A stretch of 64,000 bases of DNA from Alteriqipengyuania halimionae (GTDB lineage: Bacteria > Pseudomonadota > Alphaproteobacteria > Sphingomonadales > Sphingomonadaceae), in the NCBI RefSeq assembly GCF_009827575.1, contig NZ_WTYR01000001.1, forward strand, positions 2,577,001-2,641,000, in the 5' to 3' direction. Shown one piece after another: positions 9,013 to 20,093 of this stretch. Positions within the stretch are counted from its first letter, which is position 1; each line of letters opens with the position of its first letter. The notes below the pieces were generated by a model that was not told where the DNA came from, made no database searches, and saw nothing but the letters and a program-made list of their open reading frames with translations. The position numbers were made by a program, and so were the translations under genes.

Positions 9013-10434
9013 ATGAGACTGCTTGCCCTCGCGGCCGCCGCCATGACCCTTCCTGCTACCGCAGTGGCGCAGGAAGCCGCCCCCGATCCGGCTGCACTGG
9101 TTGCGGCGCAATACGACCGGACCGAGGATGTCGCGACCCGGATCTGGGAATGGGCCGAGGTCGGGTATCAGGAAGAGCGCTCGTCCGATCTGCTCAAGGC
9201 CGAACTGCGCGATGCAGGATTCCGCGTCGAGGTGGGCGTCGCAGGAATTCCCACCGCGTTCGTCGCCGAATGGGGCTCGGATGGCCCGGTGATCGCTATC
9301 CTGGCCGAATACGACGCGCTACCCGGCATCAGTCAGACCGCTGCGCCCACGCGCGACCCGTCCGGTCTCGCCGCCGGGCATGCCTGCGGCCACAATCTTT
9401 TCGGGGCCGGTTCGCTGACCGCCGCGATCGCGACTGCGCAATGGCTCGAGGCGACCGGCACGCCGGGCCGGATCCGGCTCTATGGCACGCCGGCCGAGGA
9501 AGGCGGATCGGGCAAGGTCTATATGGCGCGCGCCGGTCTGTTCGACGATGTCGACATCGCGCTGCACTGGCATGCCGGGGATGAAAACAGCGCGGCAGCC
9601 AGCACCAGCCTTGCCAATCGTTCGGCCAAGTTCCGGTTCCGCGGTGTCTCGGCCCACGCCGCTGCCGCACCCGAGCGCGGGCGCAGCGCGCTCGACGGGG
9701 TCGAGGCGATGAATATGATGGTGAATATGATGCGCGAGCACACCAGCATGGATACGCGCATCCACTACGTGATCACGGAGGGTGGATCGGCGCCCAATGT
9801 CGTCCCCGATGCAGCCGAAGTGTTCTACTATGTCCGCCATTCGGATGCGGACGAGGTGCGCGCGCTGTGGTCGCGGTTGGAGGATGTGGCGCGTGGCGCG
9901 GCGCTCGGCACCGGCACCGAAGTCGAATGGGAAATCATCCACGGCAACAACCCGCTGCTCGTCAATGAAACGCTGGCGAAGGCCATGGATGCCAAGCTGC
10001 GCCAAGTCGGCGGGGTGGAGTACACGCCCGAGGAACGCGCCTGGGCGGCGACCATCCAGGAAAGCTTCGGTGACGCGGCGCCGCCGCTCGAAACGGCGGA
10101 CGAGATTCAGCCCTACGAAAAGTCGCTCGGCTACGGATCGACTGATGTCGGCGATGTGTCCTGGGCCACCCCGACGGTCGGTCTGCGCACGGCGACCTGG
10201 GTGCCGGGCACCAGTGCGCATAGCTGGCAGGCGGTCGCGGCGTCGGGCTCGTCGATCGGCGTGAAAGGTGCGCAGGTCGCGGCCAAGACGCTGGCGCTGA
10301 TGGCCGCCGAGCTGTTCACCGACCCCGAACTGCGCGCCGCCGCACGGGCCGAGTTCGATGCCGCGCGCGGCGAGGGCTATGAATACCGGTCGCTGCTGGG
10401 CGATCGCGATCCGCCGCTCGATTACCGTCGCTGA
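9013..10434 (+). CDS. amidohydrolase, M20 peptidase family (AbgB-like), exported
   Basis: This 473-residue zinc amidohydrolase has a signal peptide (residues 1-20, ending ATAVAQ). The M20 metal-binding motifs are present: LAEYDALPG, AGHACGHNLFGAG, TPAEEGGSGK and the dimerisation-domain stretch FRGVSAHAAAAPERGRSALD. It most resembles the AbgB branch, which cleaves p-aminobenzoyl-glutamate or related N-acyl amino acids. The signal peptide puts it in the periplasm, unlike cytoplasmic AbgB. It is divergent from the hypothetical gene at 8948 and abuts the gene at 10435 end to end, with the two stop codons forming TGATCA. Confidence 0.92.
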   Translation: MRLLALAAAAMTLPATAVAQEAAPDPAALVAAQYDRTEDVATRIWEWAEVGYQEERSSDLLKAELRDAGFRVEVGVAGIPTAFVAEWGSDGPVIAILAEYDALPGISQTAAPTRDPSGLAAGHACGHNLFGAGSLTAAIATAQWLEATGTPGRIRLYGTPAEEGGSGKVYMARAGLFDDVDIALHWHAGDENSAAASTSLANRSAKFRFRGVSAHAAAAPERGRSALDGVEAMNMMVNMMREHTSMDTRIHYVITEGGSAPNVVPDAAEVFYYVRHSDADEVRALWSRLEDVARGAALGTGTEVEWEIIHGNNPLLVNETLAKAMDAKLRQVGGVEYTPEERAWAATIQESFGDAAPPLETADEIQPYEKSLGYGSTDVGDVSWATPTVGLRTATWVPGTSAHSWQAVAASGSSIGVKGAQVAAKTLALMAAELFTDPELRAAARAEFDAARGEGYEYRSLLGDRDPPLDYRR

Positions 10435-10857
10435 TCAGCCGAGCTGGCCAAGCAGGCCATCGACCCGCGAGAGGTCGTAACCGGCATCGGCCCCGGCCTG
10501 CTTGACCGTATCGAGTGGCACGCCATCGCGTGCCTGGGCCAGCGCCCACAGATGGGCCGAGCGGGTGCCGCTGCGACAATAGGCGAGCGTTTTGCCCGCA
10601 TTGTCTGCCAGCGCGTTTCGCATGGCATCTACGCTCGCCGCGTCGAAGGAGCTGGCGATCGGGATCGCGACGCAGTCGAGGCCCAAGGTTTTCGCCGCTG
10701 CCTCGATCTCGGCGCCGGGCACCTGGCCCGCTTCTTCGCCATCGGGGCGGTTGTTGATCACCAGCGTCACGCCTTGCGCCTTCGCCTCTGCTATATCGGC
10801 GGGGGCAATCTGCGGGCTGACGAACACGGTGGCGGACAGGGGGCGGAACTTGCTCAT
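10435..10857 (-). CDS. TIGR01244/DUF442 family phosphatase-like protein
   Basis: This 140-residue protein is a stand-alone version of the N-terminal domain of beta-lactamase-hydrolase-like (Blh) proteins. The P-loop CRSGTRSAHLWALAQ (about residues 95-109) is the cysteine phosphatase C-x5-R signature, and TLVINNRPDGEE near residue 31 is the conserved N-terminal motif. Family members have been linked to sulfide metabolism and sulfur transfer. Here the neighbours give no clear hint of that. It ends directly against the M20 peptidase gene. Confidence 0.88.
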   Translation of the reverse strand: MSKFRPLSATVFVSPQIAPADIAEAKAQGVTLVINNRPDGEEAGQVPGAEIEAAAKTLGLDCVAIPIASSFDAASVDAMRNALADNAGKTLAYCRSGTRSAHLWALAQARDGVPLDTVKQAGADAGYDLSRVDGLLGQLG

Positions 10858-11143
10858 AGGTGCCTCGATGGTGCGAATCGTAGATGGTGCCGATCGCTAT
10901 AGCGCGGGCGCGAGCCATCAACCATTCCCGCAAGATTGCTGCGCTGGATCGGCAGATTTGCAACGTTTACGCCTCTCAGGAGGCAATCTGCGAATTCCTG
11001 TGGGATTCTCGTCTGCGATAAGTTATGCACAAGGTGATTGGGGGGAAGGTTACGCTGACTAGGTGACTTTGCCCGATACGCGCCGCGTCTTGCCCGGGGG
11101 CGGCGTCGTGAGTTTCCGGGCAGAACGAAGGCGTGATAATTTA
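10858..11143 (+). promoter_or_regulatory. long leader region of the cold-shock gene
   Basis: This is a 286-bp gap between the divergent DUF442 and cold-shock genes. A possible hairpin, TGCCCGG (11091-11097) with CCGGGCA (11116-11122), lies just upstream of the cold-shock start. The start is preceded by GAAGGCGTGATAATTTA, with a weak ribosome site. Long structured leaders are typical of cold-shock mRNAs; no specific element could be proven here. Confidence 0.3.
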
Positions 11144-11971
11144 ATGGGTTACGATAAAGGTCGTCGCGGACGGGGTCGCGACAAACGAGACAACATCGGC
11201 GAAGAAGGTTTCGATCCCTTCGGCGGCGGCGGAGATTTCGGCGGTGGCGGCGGCGGCGGTGGCGGCGGTGGCGGTGGCTATCGCGGCGGTGGCGATCGCG
11301 GCGGCTACGGCGGCGGCGGTGGCGGCTGGCAGGATCGCGGCGGTGGCGGCGGTTTCAACGACCGTGGCGGTGATCGCGGCGGCTTCGGCGGCGGCGGTGG
11401 CGGCGGTGGTTTCCGCGGCGGTGGCGGTGGCGGTGGCCCGCGTGGCGGCGGCATGCCCGCCCAAGTCGTTGGCACCGGCAAAGGCACGGTCAAGTTCTTC
11501 AACTCGCAAAAGGGCTTCGGCTTCATCCAGCGGGACGAAGGCGGCGACGATGTGTTCGTGCACATCAGCGCGGTCGAGCGTGCCGGCCTCGAAGGCCTGG
11601 CCGAAGGGCAGGAACTCGAATTCAACCTCGTCGATCGCGGCGGGAAAGTATCGGCGGCCGATCTCCAGATCGTCGGCGATGTGATCCCGGTCGAATCGCG
11701 CGGCGCCCCTGAAGGGGGTGGACGTGACGAAGCGCCGCGTCGCCAGCTGACGGGTGAGAAGGCGACCGGTACGGTCAAGTTCTTCAATTCGATGAAGGGC
11801 TTTGGCTTCCTCACGCGCGATGACGGCCAGCCCGATGCTTTCGTGCATATCAGCGCGGTCGAGCGTTCGGGCCTTTCGGGCATCGACGAAGGCGAGCGTT
11901 ACGAGTTCGACATCGAGGTCGACCGACGAGGCAAGTACTCGGCAGTCAATCTGGTGCCCGTTCAGGACTGA
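11144..11971 (+). CDS. cold-shock protein with glycine-rich N terminus and two CSDs
   Basis: This 275-residue single-stranded nucleic-acid-binding protein starts with a basic patch ([16 protein letters not shown]), then about 90 residues of glycine with scattered Arg, Tyr and Phe resembling RGG repeats. Two cold-shock domains follow, at about 125-195 and 205-275. Each has RNP1 (KGFGFI and KGFGFL) and RNP2-like (DVFVHIS and DAFVHIS) motifs. It probably acts as an RNA chaperone, and the glycine-rich arm may add RNA binding or phase separation. The frame extends upstream to a GTG at 11063, but the ATG at 11144 gives the expected N terminus. Confidence 0.9.
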   Translation: MGYDKGRRGRGRDKRDNIGEEGFDPFGGGGDFGGGGGGGGGGGGGYRGGGDRGGYGGGGGGWQDRGGGGGFNDRGGDRGGFGGGGGGGGFRGGGGGGGPRGGGMPAQVVGTGKGTVKFFNSQKGFGFIQRDEGGDDVFVHISAVERAGLEGLAEGQELEFNLVDRGGKVSAADLQIVGDVIPVESRGAPEGGGRDEAPRRQLTGEKATGTVKFFNSMKGFGFLTRDDGQPDAFVHISAVERSGLSGIDEGERYEFDIEVDRRGKYSAVNLVPVQD

Positions 11972-12027
11972 CCGAACGCTCCTTCTCCGCTCGTTTGACC
12001 GGGCGGGAATGACAATCTAACGCGGCA

Positions 12028-12055
12028 AATGGCGGCTCTTCGGGGCCGCCATTTG
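12028..12055 (+). terminator. intrinsic terminator with UUCG tetraloop after the cold-shock gene
   Basis: A fully paired 12-bp stem (12028-12039 with 12044-12055, one G-U pair) closes a TTCG tetraloop with a C-G closing pair, an exceptionally stable hairpin. The following T-tract is weak (TTTGTCGTTT). It lies 56 bp after the cold-shock stop and 34 bp before argD. Confidence 0.65.
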
Positions 12056-12089
12056 TCGTTTCGCTGTTTCCAAATATTGAGGTTCCGCC

Positions 12090-13277
12090 ATGTCGATCAC
12101 CCCGCTGATGCCCGTCTATCCCCGCTGCGGCGTGCGCCCTGTCGAAGGCGACAATTGCCACCTGATCGACGAGGACGGCACCCGCTACCTCGATTTCGCC
12201 AGCGGCATCGCGGTGAACCTGCTCGGCCACAGCCATGAAGGCCTGATCGGCGCGATCCAGCGCCAGGCGGCCAAGCTGATGCACGTTTCGAACCTGTATG
12301 GCAGCCCGCAGGGCGAAGCGCTGGCGCAGGAACTGATCGACCACACTTTTGCCGATACGGTTTTCTTCACCAATTCGGGCGCCGAAGCGGTCGAAACCGC
12401 GATCAAGACCGCGCGCGCCTATCACCAGCATGCCGGGAACGAAGAGCGTTACGAACTCATCACCTTCAAGAACGCCTTCCACGGGCGCACGATGGCGACG
12501 ATCAGCGCGTCGAATCAGGAGAAGATGCACAAGGGCTTCATGCCGCTGCTCGGCGGGTTCAAATATGCCGAGTTCGACGATCTCGAAAGCGCCAAGGCGC
12601 AGATCGGGCCGCACACGGCGGGCTTCCTCGTCGAGCCGATCCAGGGCGAAGGCGGCATCCGCCCCGCGTCGGACGAATTCCTGCAGGGCCTTCGCGCGCT
12701 GTGCGACGAGCACGACCTCATGTTGGTGCTCGACGAAGTGCAGTGCGGGGTCGCCCGCACCGGCACGCTCTATGCCTATGAGCAGTACGGGATAGAACCC
12801 GACGTGCTCGCCACGGCCAAGGGCATCGGCGGCGGTTTCCCGCTCGGCGCCTGCCTCGCGACCGAAAAGGCTGCGCGCGGCATGACTTTCGGCACCCATG
12901 GCTCGACCTATGGCGGCAACCCGCTGGCGATGGCTGCGGGCATGGCGGTGATGGAAGCGGTCGCCAATGACGAATTCCTCGCGAGCGTGCGCGAGAAGGG
13001 CGAGCGGATTCGCAGCCGGCTCGAACAGTTCATCGGCAATTATCCCGAACTGTTCGATTTCGTTCGCGGGCGCGGGCTGATGCTGGGCGTGCGCATGAAG
13101 GTCGAAAGCCGTCCGTTCTTCCAGCACCTGCGCGACAATCACCAGTTGCTGACCGTGGCCGCGGGCGATCAGACGCTGCGCGTGCTGCCGCCGCTGGTCG
13201 TGGGTGATACGGAGATCGACGAGTTTTTCGACAAGCTCTCGGCCGGCGCGGCGAGCTACGAGATTCCGACAGACTGA
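12090..13277 (+). CDS. argD: acetylornithine / N-succinyldiaminopimelate aminotransferase
   Basis: This 395-residue class III PLP aminotransferase makes N-acetylornithine from its semialdehyde in arginine synthesis, and often also serves the lysine pathway. Motifs in order are [28 protein letters not shown] (PLP phosphate loop), [27 protein letters not shown] and the Schiff-base lysine in [14 protein letters not shown]. Its stop overlaps the argF start by one base, showing translational coupling and pathway partnership. Confidence 0.96.
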   Translation: MSITPLMPVYPRCGVRPVEGDNCHLIDEDGTRYLDFASGIAVNLLGHSHEGLIGAIQRQAAKLMHVSNLYGSPQGEALAQELIDHTFADTVFFTNSGAEAVETAIKTARAYHQHAGNEERYELITFKNAFHGRTMATISASNQEKMHKGFMPLLGGFKYAEFDDLESAKAQIGPHTAGFLVEPIQGEGGIRPASDEFLQGLRALCDEHDLMLVLDEVQCGVARTGTLYAYEQYGIEPDVLATAKGIGGGFPLGACLATEKAARGMTFGTHGSTYGGNPLAMAAGMAVMEAVANDEFLASVREKGERIRSRLEQFIGNYPELFDFVRGRGLMLGVRMKVESRPFFQHLRDNHQLLTVAAGDQTLRVLPPLVVGDTEIDEFFDKLSAGAASYEIPTD

Positions 13278-14233
13278 TGGCCGACAAACCGCTCGATCTC
13301 GCTCCCGTGGTCCGCTCGTTCCTCGATCTGTCGGATGCCGGCGGCGATGCGATCGCCGCGATGATCGGCGATGCGGTGGATCGCAAGGCCGAGCGGCAGG
13401 GCTGGCCCAAGGCCAAGCCTGATCGCGACGCCCCGCTCGACGGGCATGTGCTCGCCATGGTGTTCGAGAAGAACTCGACCCGGACCCGAGTCAGTTTCGA
13501 TGTCGCGATGCGCCAGCTCGGAGGCAGCGCCTTCGTGCTCGACAACGCATCGAGCCAGCTTGGGCGCGGCGAATCGATTGCCGACACGGCGCGCGTGCTC
13601 AGCCGGATGGCAGACGCGATCATGCTGCGGACCGACGATCACGCGAAGATCGAGGAAATGGCGCATTACGCCCATGTACCGGTCATCAACGGTCTCACCG
13701 ACCGTTCGCATCCGTGCCAGATCGTCGCCGATCTGCTGACGCTGGTCGAGCACGGCAAGGCGTTGCCGGGGCTCGAACTCGCATGGTTCGGCGATGGCAA
13801 CAATGTGCTTCACTCGGTGCTTGAAGCGGCCGGGCTGATGAAGTTCAACGTGCGCATTGCGACGCCCAAGGGATACGAGCCCGAGGCTGAATTCGTCGAA
13901 CTCGCGCGTCAGGGCGGATCGACTGTCACGCTGACCCAGGACGCCGCTCAAGCGGCCAAGGGCGCCGATGTGCTGGTGACCGACACCTGGATCTCGATGG
14001 GGCAGGAGCATGCCGAGGCAAAGCTCGCGGCGATGGAACCATATCGGGTCGATGCTGCGCTGATGCGGCATGCGAAATCCGATGCCGTGTTCCTTCATTG
14101 CCTTCCGGCCCATGTCGGCGACGAAGTCAGCGAAGAGGTGTTCGAGGGTTCGCAATCGGTGGTATTCGACGAGGCCGAGAACCGCATCCACGCGCAAAAA
14201 TCCGTCTTGCGCTGGTGCTTTGGCCAGATCTGA
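13277..14233 (+). CDS. argF: ornithine carbamoyltransferase
   Basis: This 318-residue enzyme transfers the carbamoyl group to ornithine to make citrulline in the cytoplasm. The carbamoyl-phosphate loop [12 protein letters not shown], the LGRGESI loop (residues 94-100), [14 protein letters not shown] and the ornithine-binding [11 protein letters not shown] are all intact. The ATG overlaps the last base of the argD stop (TGATG), so the pair is expressed as one unit. hslO follows after 16 bp and is probably cotranscribed. Confidence 0.97.
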   Translation: MADKPLDLAPVVRSFLDLSDAGGDAIAAMIGDAVDRKAERQGWPKAKPDRDAPLDGHVLAMVFEKNSTRTRVSFDVAMRQLGGSAFVLDNASSQLGRGESIADTARVLSRMADAIMLRTDDHAKIEEMAHYAHVPVINGLTDRSHPCQIVADLLTLVEHGKALPGLELAWFGDGNNVLHSVLEAAGLMKFNVRIATPKGYEPEAEFVELARQGGSTVTLTQDAAQAAKGADVLVTDTWISMGQEHAEAKLAAMEPYRVDAALMRHAKSDAVFLHCLPAHVGDEVSEEVFEGSQSVVFDEAENRIHAQKSVLRWCFGQI

Positions 14234-14249
14234 TCCCTATATCGGGGCC

Positions 14250-15158
14250 ATGCCAGAACACGACGACGAAACCGGTTACGATCAAGTCCTCTCCTTCACC
14301 ATTCCCGACCGCCACGCGCGAGGGCGCATGGTGCGGCTTGGCCCTGTGCTTGACGAAATCCTTGCCGCGCATGCCTATCCCGCACCGATCACCCATCTGC
14401 TCGCCGAAGCGCTGACGCTGACCGCGCTGATGGGTTCGCTGCTCAAGGACGAGGGCGACCAGCTGACGATGCAGGCGCAGACGCGCGGCGGTCCCGTCGG
14501 CTTGCTGGTCTGCGACTATCGCGATGGCGAATTGCGGGGCTATGTCGATCACGATGGCGATCGTGTCGCGGCGCTGGGCGCCAATCCCTCGCTCGGAGCG
14601 CTGTTCGGCGAAGGTTATCTCGCGATCACCTTCGAAGTCGGCAAGCCCAAGAAACGCTACCAAGGGATCGTCCCGCTGGAGGGTGATTCGCTTGCCGAAG
14701 CCTGCCAAGCCTATTTCCGCCAGTCGGAGCAATTGCCGACACTGGTTCGCGTGGCGATCCGGTCAGGCGCGGTGGGCTGCGTGGCGGGCGGGTTCCTCGT
14801 CCAGCATCTGCCCGAAGGCGAGGAAGGACGCGAACGCCTGCATGTCCGCCTCGATCATCCCGAATGGGAACATGTCGCCGTGATGGCGGGCAGCCTGAGC
14901 CATGGCGAACTGCTCGATCAGGCGATCTCGCAGGAAGCGCTGCTGTGGCGCCTGTTCCACGAAGAAGACGAGGTGCGCGTCGAACAAGGCGCCCGGCTGA
15001 CGCGTGGATGCCGCTGCACGGTGGAGCATTATCGCAGCGTGCTTGTGCGTTTCCCCGAAGCGGAGCGGGCCGAAATGGTCGACGATGACGGAGCGATCGG
15101 GGTCGATTGCGCTTTCTGCGCGAAACGTTTTGCGATCGATCCGGCGACGCTGGGCTGA
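14250..15158 (+). CDS. hslO: redox-regulated chaperone Hsp33
   Basis: This 302-residue holdase is switched on by oxidative unfolding. The C-terminal zinc centre is visible as CRC (about residue 252) and CAFC (about residue 287), the four redox-sensing cysteines. The N-terminal domain has ALTLTALMGSLLKDEGDQLT and a GPVGLLVCDY strand. I took the ATG at 14250, 16 bp after argF; an upstream ATG in frame lies inside argF and gives a non-family N terminus. Its place behind argDF is common in alphaproteobacteria. Confidence 0.95.
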   Translation: MPEHDDETGYDQVLSFTIPDRHARGRMVRLGPVLDEILAAHAYPAPITHLLAEALTLTALMGSLLKDEGDQLTMQAQTRGGPVGLLVCDYRDGELRGYVDHDGDRVAALGANPSLGALFGEGYLAITFEVGKPKKRYQGIVPLEGDSLAEACQAYFRQSEQLPTLVRVAIRSGAVGCVAGGFLVQHLPEGEEGRERLHVRLDHPEWEHVAVMAGSLSHGELLDQAISQEALLWRLFHEEDEVRVEQGARLTRGCRCTVEHYRSVLVRFPEAERAEMVDDDGAIGVDCAFCAKRFAIDPATLG

Positions 15159-15194
15159 TTGCAAAGCGGCGTGTCGCGCATTAGCGCTGACCGC

Positions 15195-15893
15195 ATGAGC
15201 GAACAGGCCGAACAAACTTCCGGAGATCACGCCGTCGTCCTGCTTTCGGGCGGCCTCGATTCGATGGTCTGCGCCGGGCTCGCGCGCGAAGCCGACCGTA
15301 CCGTCCACGCGTTGACGGTCGATTACGGCCAGCGACACCGGATCGAGATCGAATCGGCGCGCGCGATCGCGGCCAATCTTGCCATCGAGGATCACCAGGT
15401 GGTGCCGCTCGATATGCGCCTGTTCGGCGGATCGGCGCTGACCGCCGATATCGATGTGCCCAAGACCGGGGTCGGCGACGACATTCCGGTCACCTATGTG
15501 CCCGCGCGCAACCTGCTGTTTCTCTCGTTGGCGCTGAGCTGGGCCGAGGCACTGGGCGCGCGCGATATCTATATCGGCGTCAATGCGCTCGATTACTCGG
15601 GCTATCCCGATTGCCGCCCCGAATTCATCGCCGGATTCCAGAACCTCGCGCAAATCGCCACCAAGGCGGGTGACCAGGGCAACCAATTCACCATCCACGC
15701 GCCGCTGCAGGACCTCACCAAGGCGCAGATCGCCGCCGAGGCTGCGCGGCTCGGCCTCGACCCGGCGATGAGCTGGTCGTGCTACGATCCGCAGCCCGAT
15801 GGCAGCGCTTGCGGCGAATGCGATTCCTGCCGATTGCGCAAAGCGGGGATGGACGAAGCCGGTGTAATCGATACAACCGACTACGCCGCCTGA
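15195..15893 (+). CDS. queC: 7-cyano-7-deazaguanine synthase
   Basis: This 232-residue ATP-dependent enzyme converts 7-carboxy-7-deazaguanine to preQ0 on the route to queuosine in tRNA. The PP-loop LLSGGLDSMVCAG (residues 17-29), VDYGQRHRIE, YVPARNLLFLSLAL and the zinc-binding CGECDSCRLRKAG at the C terminus identify it. I start at the ATG 15195 rather than the in-frame TTG at 15159, which adds a non-conserved leader. It lies 36 bp after hslO. Confidence 0.95.
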   Translation: MSEQAEQTSGDHAVVLLSGGLDSMVCAGLAREADRTVHALTVDYGQRHRIEIESARAIAANLAIEDHQVVPLDMRLFGGSALTADIDVPKTGVGDDIPVTYVPARNLLFLSLALSWAEALGARDIYIGVNALDYSGYPDCRPEFIAGFQNLAQIATKAGDQGNQFTIHAPLQDLTKAQIAAEAARLGLDPAMSWSCYDPQPDGSACGECDSCRLRKAGMDEAGVIDTTDYAA

Positions 15894-15918
15894 AGGGCGA
15901 CGGACGGGGAGAGACAGA

Positions 15919-17562
15919 TTGGCCGATGAAATTCGCGACCCTGCCATGGCAGAGGCGACCACGCCTGCCACGGCGCCGACCAAGGTTCCGGCCTATAGCT
16001 GGTATGCGCTCGGCGTGCTGGTTCTGGTCTATGTGCTGAACTTCATCGACCGGCAGATCCTCTCGATCCTTGCCAACGACATCAAGGCCGACCTGCAGGT
16101 CGAAGACGATTATCTCGGCTTCCTCTACGGCACCGCATTTGCGGTGTTCTACGCGCTGTTCGGCATTCCGCTCGGCAAGCTGGCCGACAGCTGGAAGCGC
16201 ACCAGATTGATGGCGCTGGGCCTCGCGCTGTGGTCGACCATGACCGCGCTTTCGGGCTTCGCCAAGAATGCCGCGACGCTGACCGTCGCGCGGATCGGCG
16301 TGGGGGTGGGCGAAGCGACTGCCAGCCCGGCCGCCTATTCGCTGATTTCGGACTGGTTTCCGGCCCGCCTGCGCGCCACCGCGCTGTCGATCTATTCGTC
16401 CGGCCTCTATATCGGCGGCGGTATCTCGCTGCTGATCGGCGGGCTGATCGTCGAAAACTGGAATGCGGCCTATCCCGATGGCGGGCCGCTGGGCCTTGCC
16501 GGATGGCAGGCGGCATTCGTGGGCGTAGGGCTTCCGGGCCTGTTGCTGGCGATCTGGGTGCTGACGCTCAGGGAACCCGTACGCGGGGAGATCGACGGCC
16601 TTCCGACGCCCGAGGATCCCGAACCTTTCCGGGGCTTCCTGCGCGAATTGTTCCAGGTCATTCCGCCATTCACGATCTTCGGCGCCGCCGGTCGCGGCAT
16701 GGGCGCGCTCGCGATCAATCTGGCGGGCCTTGTCGGCTTCGCCCTGCTCGCTTTCGTGCTTAGCAAGGTCGTGCCCGCGAGCGCCAATTTCCCGTTCCTT
16801 TCGCAGTGGTTCTCGGACCAGTGGCTGTTCCTCGGCGTCGGCTACTACGCGGTGTTCAGCTGGGCGATGGGCCTCAAGGCCCGCGATCTGCCGACCTTCC
16901 GACTGACCTGGGGCTCGCCCGCTTTCCTGTGCGTGGTGCTGGGCTACGGGATGGTCGCGTTCATGGCCTATTCGGCGAGCTATTGGGGCGCGCCCTATGC
17001 CGAGCGTGCCCTTGGCGCGGACAAGTCGTCCCTCGGCTGGTTCCTCGGCGCGCCGTCGGCGGTGGCGGGCTTTCTTGGCGTGATCCTCGGCGGCCGTATC
17101 GCCGACTACCTGCTCGAACGCCGCGCCGACGGACGCATCTGGGTCGTCCTGTTCGGCCTGATCTTCCCGATCCCCGCGATCTGGATCGCCTATACGACCG
17201 ACAGCCTGCCGGTGTTCTACATCGCGAGCTTCTTTGCCCAGATGCTCAGCGCCGCGGCGCTTGGAGCGGCTGCGGCCTCGAGTCAAGCGCTGGTTCTGCC
17301 GCGGATGCGCGGACTGGCAACGGCGACGTTCTTCCTCTCTACCACGCTGTTGGGGCTGGGGCTCGGCCCGTTCATGGCGGGGTATGTGTCGGCGGTGAAT
17401 GGCGACGATCTGTCGCTGGGCGTCCTGTCGACGCTCATCGCGGTACCGTTCGGGCTCGCATTGCTCTTCGCGGCGCTGAAGCTTGTCCCGGCGGCCGGCG
17501 CGAGTGTCGTCGAACGTGCGCGCGCTGCGGGCGAAAAAATCGGCGACCAGCCGCAGGGCTAG
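15919..17562 (+). CDS. MFS transporter
   Basis: This 547-residue major facilitator has about twelve membrane helices. The family loop motif between helices 2 and 3 reads GKLADSWKRTRLMALGL, and ARIGVGVGEATASPAAYSLI marks helix 5, as in the Spinster/sugar-phosphate-like MFS branch common in sphingomonads. The loop around residues 225-270 is long. The best start is the TTG at 15919, because GGGGAGAG lies about seven bases before it, whereas the internal ATG at 15946 has no ribosome site. The substrate is unknown. Confidence 0.9.
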   Translation: MADEIRDPAMAEATTPATAPTKVPAYSWYALGVLVLVYVLNFIDRQILSILANDIKADLQVEDDYLGFLYGTAFAVFYALFGIPLGKLADSWKRTRLMALGLALWSTMTALSGFAKNAATLTVARIGVGVGEATASPAAYSLISDWFPARLRATALSIYSSGLYIGGGISLLIGGLIVENWNAAYPDGGPLGLAGWQAAFVGVGLPGLLLAIWVLTLREPVRGEIDGLPTPEDPEPFRGFLRELFQVIPPFTIFGAAGRGMGALAINLAGLVGFALLAFVLSKVVPASANFPFLSQWFSDQWLFLGVGYYAVFSWAMGLKARDLPTFRLTWGSPAFLCVVLGYGMVAFMAYSASYWGAPYAERALGADKSSLGWFLGAPSAVAGFLGVILGGRIADYLLERRADGRIWVVLFGLIFPIPAIWIAYTTDSLPVFYIASFFAQMLSAAALGAAAASSQALVLPRMRGLATATFFLSTTLLGLGLGPFMAGYVSAVNGDDLSLGVLSTLIAVPFGLALLFAALKLVPAAGASVVERARAAGEKIGDQPQG

Positions 17563-17589
17563 CCGCCGATCATAGAAGCCTGATCGAGT

Positions 17590-18120
17590 TCAGGCCGGGG
17601 AAAGCACACCGCATGCGATCCGCGCGCCGGCGGCGCCGCTGGGATCGGTCTTGTAATCGTCGGGCCCGGCATGGAGCACCACGGCCGTACCGTCGGTGTC
17701 GAAGATGGCGCGCAAGGCTTCCTCGCGGTCGGCCGAGATCATCGCGTCGATGGAGCCGGTTCCGTCGGCCGCAACGACCATGTTGGGCAGGTCGCCAAGA
17801 TGCGGACCGTCGGGGTCGAGCGTGCCGTGATCCCTGCCTTCGGGGTTCAGGTGCCCACCCGCGCTCTTGAAATCGGGACGTTCGCAGCTGCCGGTCTGGT
17901 GGAGGTGGAAACCGTGGACGCCTTCTGGGGCGCCGGTAACCGTGGCCGCGATCCGCAACCGGTTCCCGCTTTCGATCAGTTGTACGGTGCCGGCAGGCGC
18001 TCCGTCGGCATAGGTCAGCGTCCCCTGGCCGGCGCGCGCAGTGGGTGCGTCGCCCATGTTCATGCAGCCGGGCAGGAGAGCGAGCAGCGATGCGGCGGCG
18101 ATTGTTCGTGCGATTATCAT
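17590..18120 (-). CDS. sodC: Cu/Zn superoxide dismutase, lipoprotein
   Basis: This 176-residue periplasmic enzyme dismutates superoxide. A lipoprotein signal (LLALLPGC, acylated Cys about residue 18) should anchor it to a membrane. Copper and zinc ligands are visible in HGFHLHQTGSC, GGHLNPEGRDHG, GPHLGDLPN and VVLHAGPDDYKTDPSG, and the disulfide cysteines are in GSCERP and ARIACGVL. The long upstream extension of the frame lacks a signal peptide, so the start at 18120 is preferred. It is convergent with the MFS gene. Confidence 0.94.
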   Translation of the reverse strand: MIIARTIAAASLLALLPGCMNMGDAPTARAGQGTLTYADGAPAGTVQLIESGNRLRIAATVTGAPEGVHGFHLHQTGSCERPDFKSAGGHLNPEGRDHGTLDPDGPHLGDLPNMVVAADGTGSIDAMISADREEALRAIFDTDGTAVVLHAGPDDYKTDPSGAAGARIACGVLSPA

Positions 18121-18184
18121 GGAGGTTCGGTCCCTTTTTCGGTGTGAGCGCGTCGATCCGGACGCGGCTATCACAGGGACAACG

Positions 18185-18211
18185 AAAAAGGGGCCGGATT
18201 GCTCCGGCCCC
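18185..18211 (-). terminator. intrinsic terminator of the ompA-like gene
   Basis: On the minus strand a perfect 9-bp GGGGCCGGA/TCCGGCCCC stem (18190-18198 with 18203-18211, 4-base loop) is followed by T5. It lies 28 bp past the stop of the OmpA-family gene. Confidence 0.85.
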
Positions 18212-18238
18212 TCGATCTTTCGCAAAATCACGTAGCGC

Positions 18239-19387
<1,149 letters not shown>

Positions 19388-19575
19388 TTAGAATTCCCCT
19401 TTAGCGATTATTGCCACCGAGCAGCGGCCTACCTACCGGCATAAAATTGCCGACGCAAGCAGACAAACGACCCGACCGTTGCAGAAACCACGCGGTTTCA
19501 AAGCCAATTCGTCATATCTTGTCGCCGATTGCTCGGGCGGACTTTGGGGAAACAGGCCGGAAGGGGATGCGTTCC

Positions 19576-20034
19576 TCAGCTTTGGCACATTAGGCCATAG
19601 TGTGACAATGCGGCAACAATCGCGCCGATCGCAGCGCGCGCTTCGACGTCGACCGTGGAGCCGCCCGACACGGTCACGGCTGCCGGAGCAGCTTCCCAGG
19701 CTTCGACGTAAATCCAGCGCTCGCCGGTGCTCCGGTCATGCACCGTCATGCCGACTTGGGGTGCAGCGAAGACCCAATTGCCAGATTGCCGGCAGGCGAT
19801 TTCGGCGTCGTGCCCGGCCCAAGTGCCGCTCGCGCCGCTATCGACGATCCAGGCCTCTCCCTCCTGCGGCGACGCAGGAGGATTGCTGCGGCGGCCTTCG
19901 ACCAGCGGATGCAACAACATGTCGAGGCGGGAGAGGGCTTCGTTGACGAAGATTTCCTTCTGCGCCTGCCCTGCAAAGAGAAACGGCAGCGCCCAGCGCG
20001 GGCTGGTATCGTCGAACGAGAGGGAATCGGACAT
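19576..20034 (-). CDS. DUF2793 domain protein, last gene of the GTA-type cluster
   Basis: This 152-residue protein matches the DUF2793 pattern: RWALPFLFAGQAQKEIFVNEA at the N terminus, then QEGEAWIV, GTWAGHDAEIA and GWRF-like GNWVFAAPQVGM. Such proteins sit at the tail end of GTA-like and phage tail clusters and may be fibre or adhesin components. The start is the ATG at 20034; a longer frame to 20235 overlaps the preceding gene without a ribosome site. It is 59 bp downstream of the large baseplate gene. The function is not established. Confidence 0.8.
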   Translation of the reverse strand: MSDSLSFDDTSPRWALPFLFAGQAQKEIFVNEALSRLDMLLHPLVEGRRSNPPASPQEGEAWIVDSGASGTWAGHDAEIACRQSGNWVFAAPQVGMTVHDRSTGERWIYVEAWEAAPAAVTVSGGSTVDVEARAAIGAIVAALSHYGLMCQS

Positions 20035-20093
20035 TGGTAGGTCTCCAGCGGATCGAGTTGGAACAAATTGCCCGGCCTGCGCCACGGCCAGTG

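Noticed and set aside
11063-11143. Upstream GTG start for the cold-shock protein
   Set aside because: It adds 27 residues with no similarity to family N termini; [11 protein letters not shown] from 11144 is the expected start.
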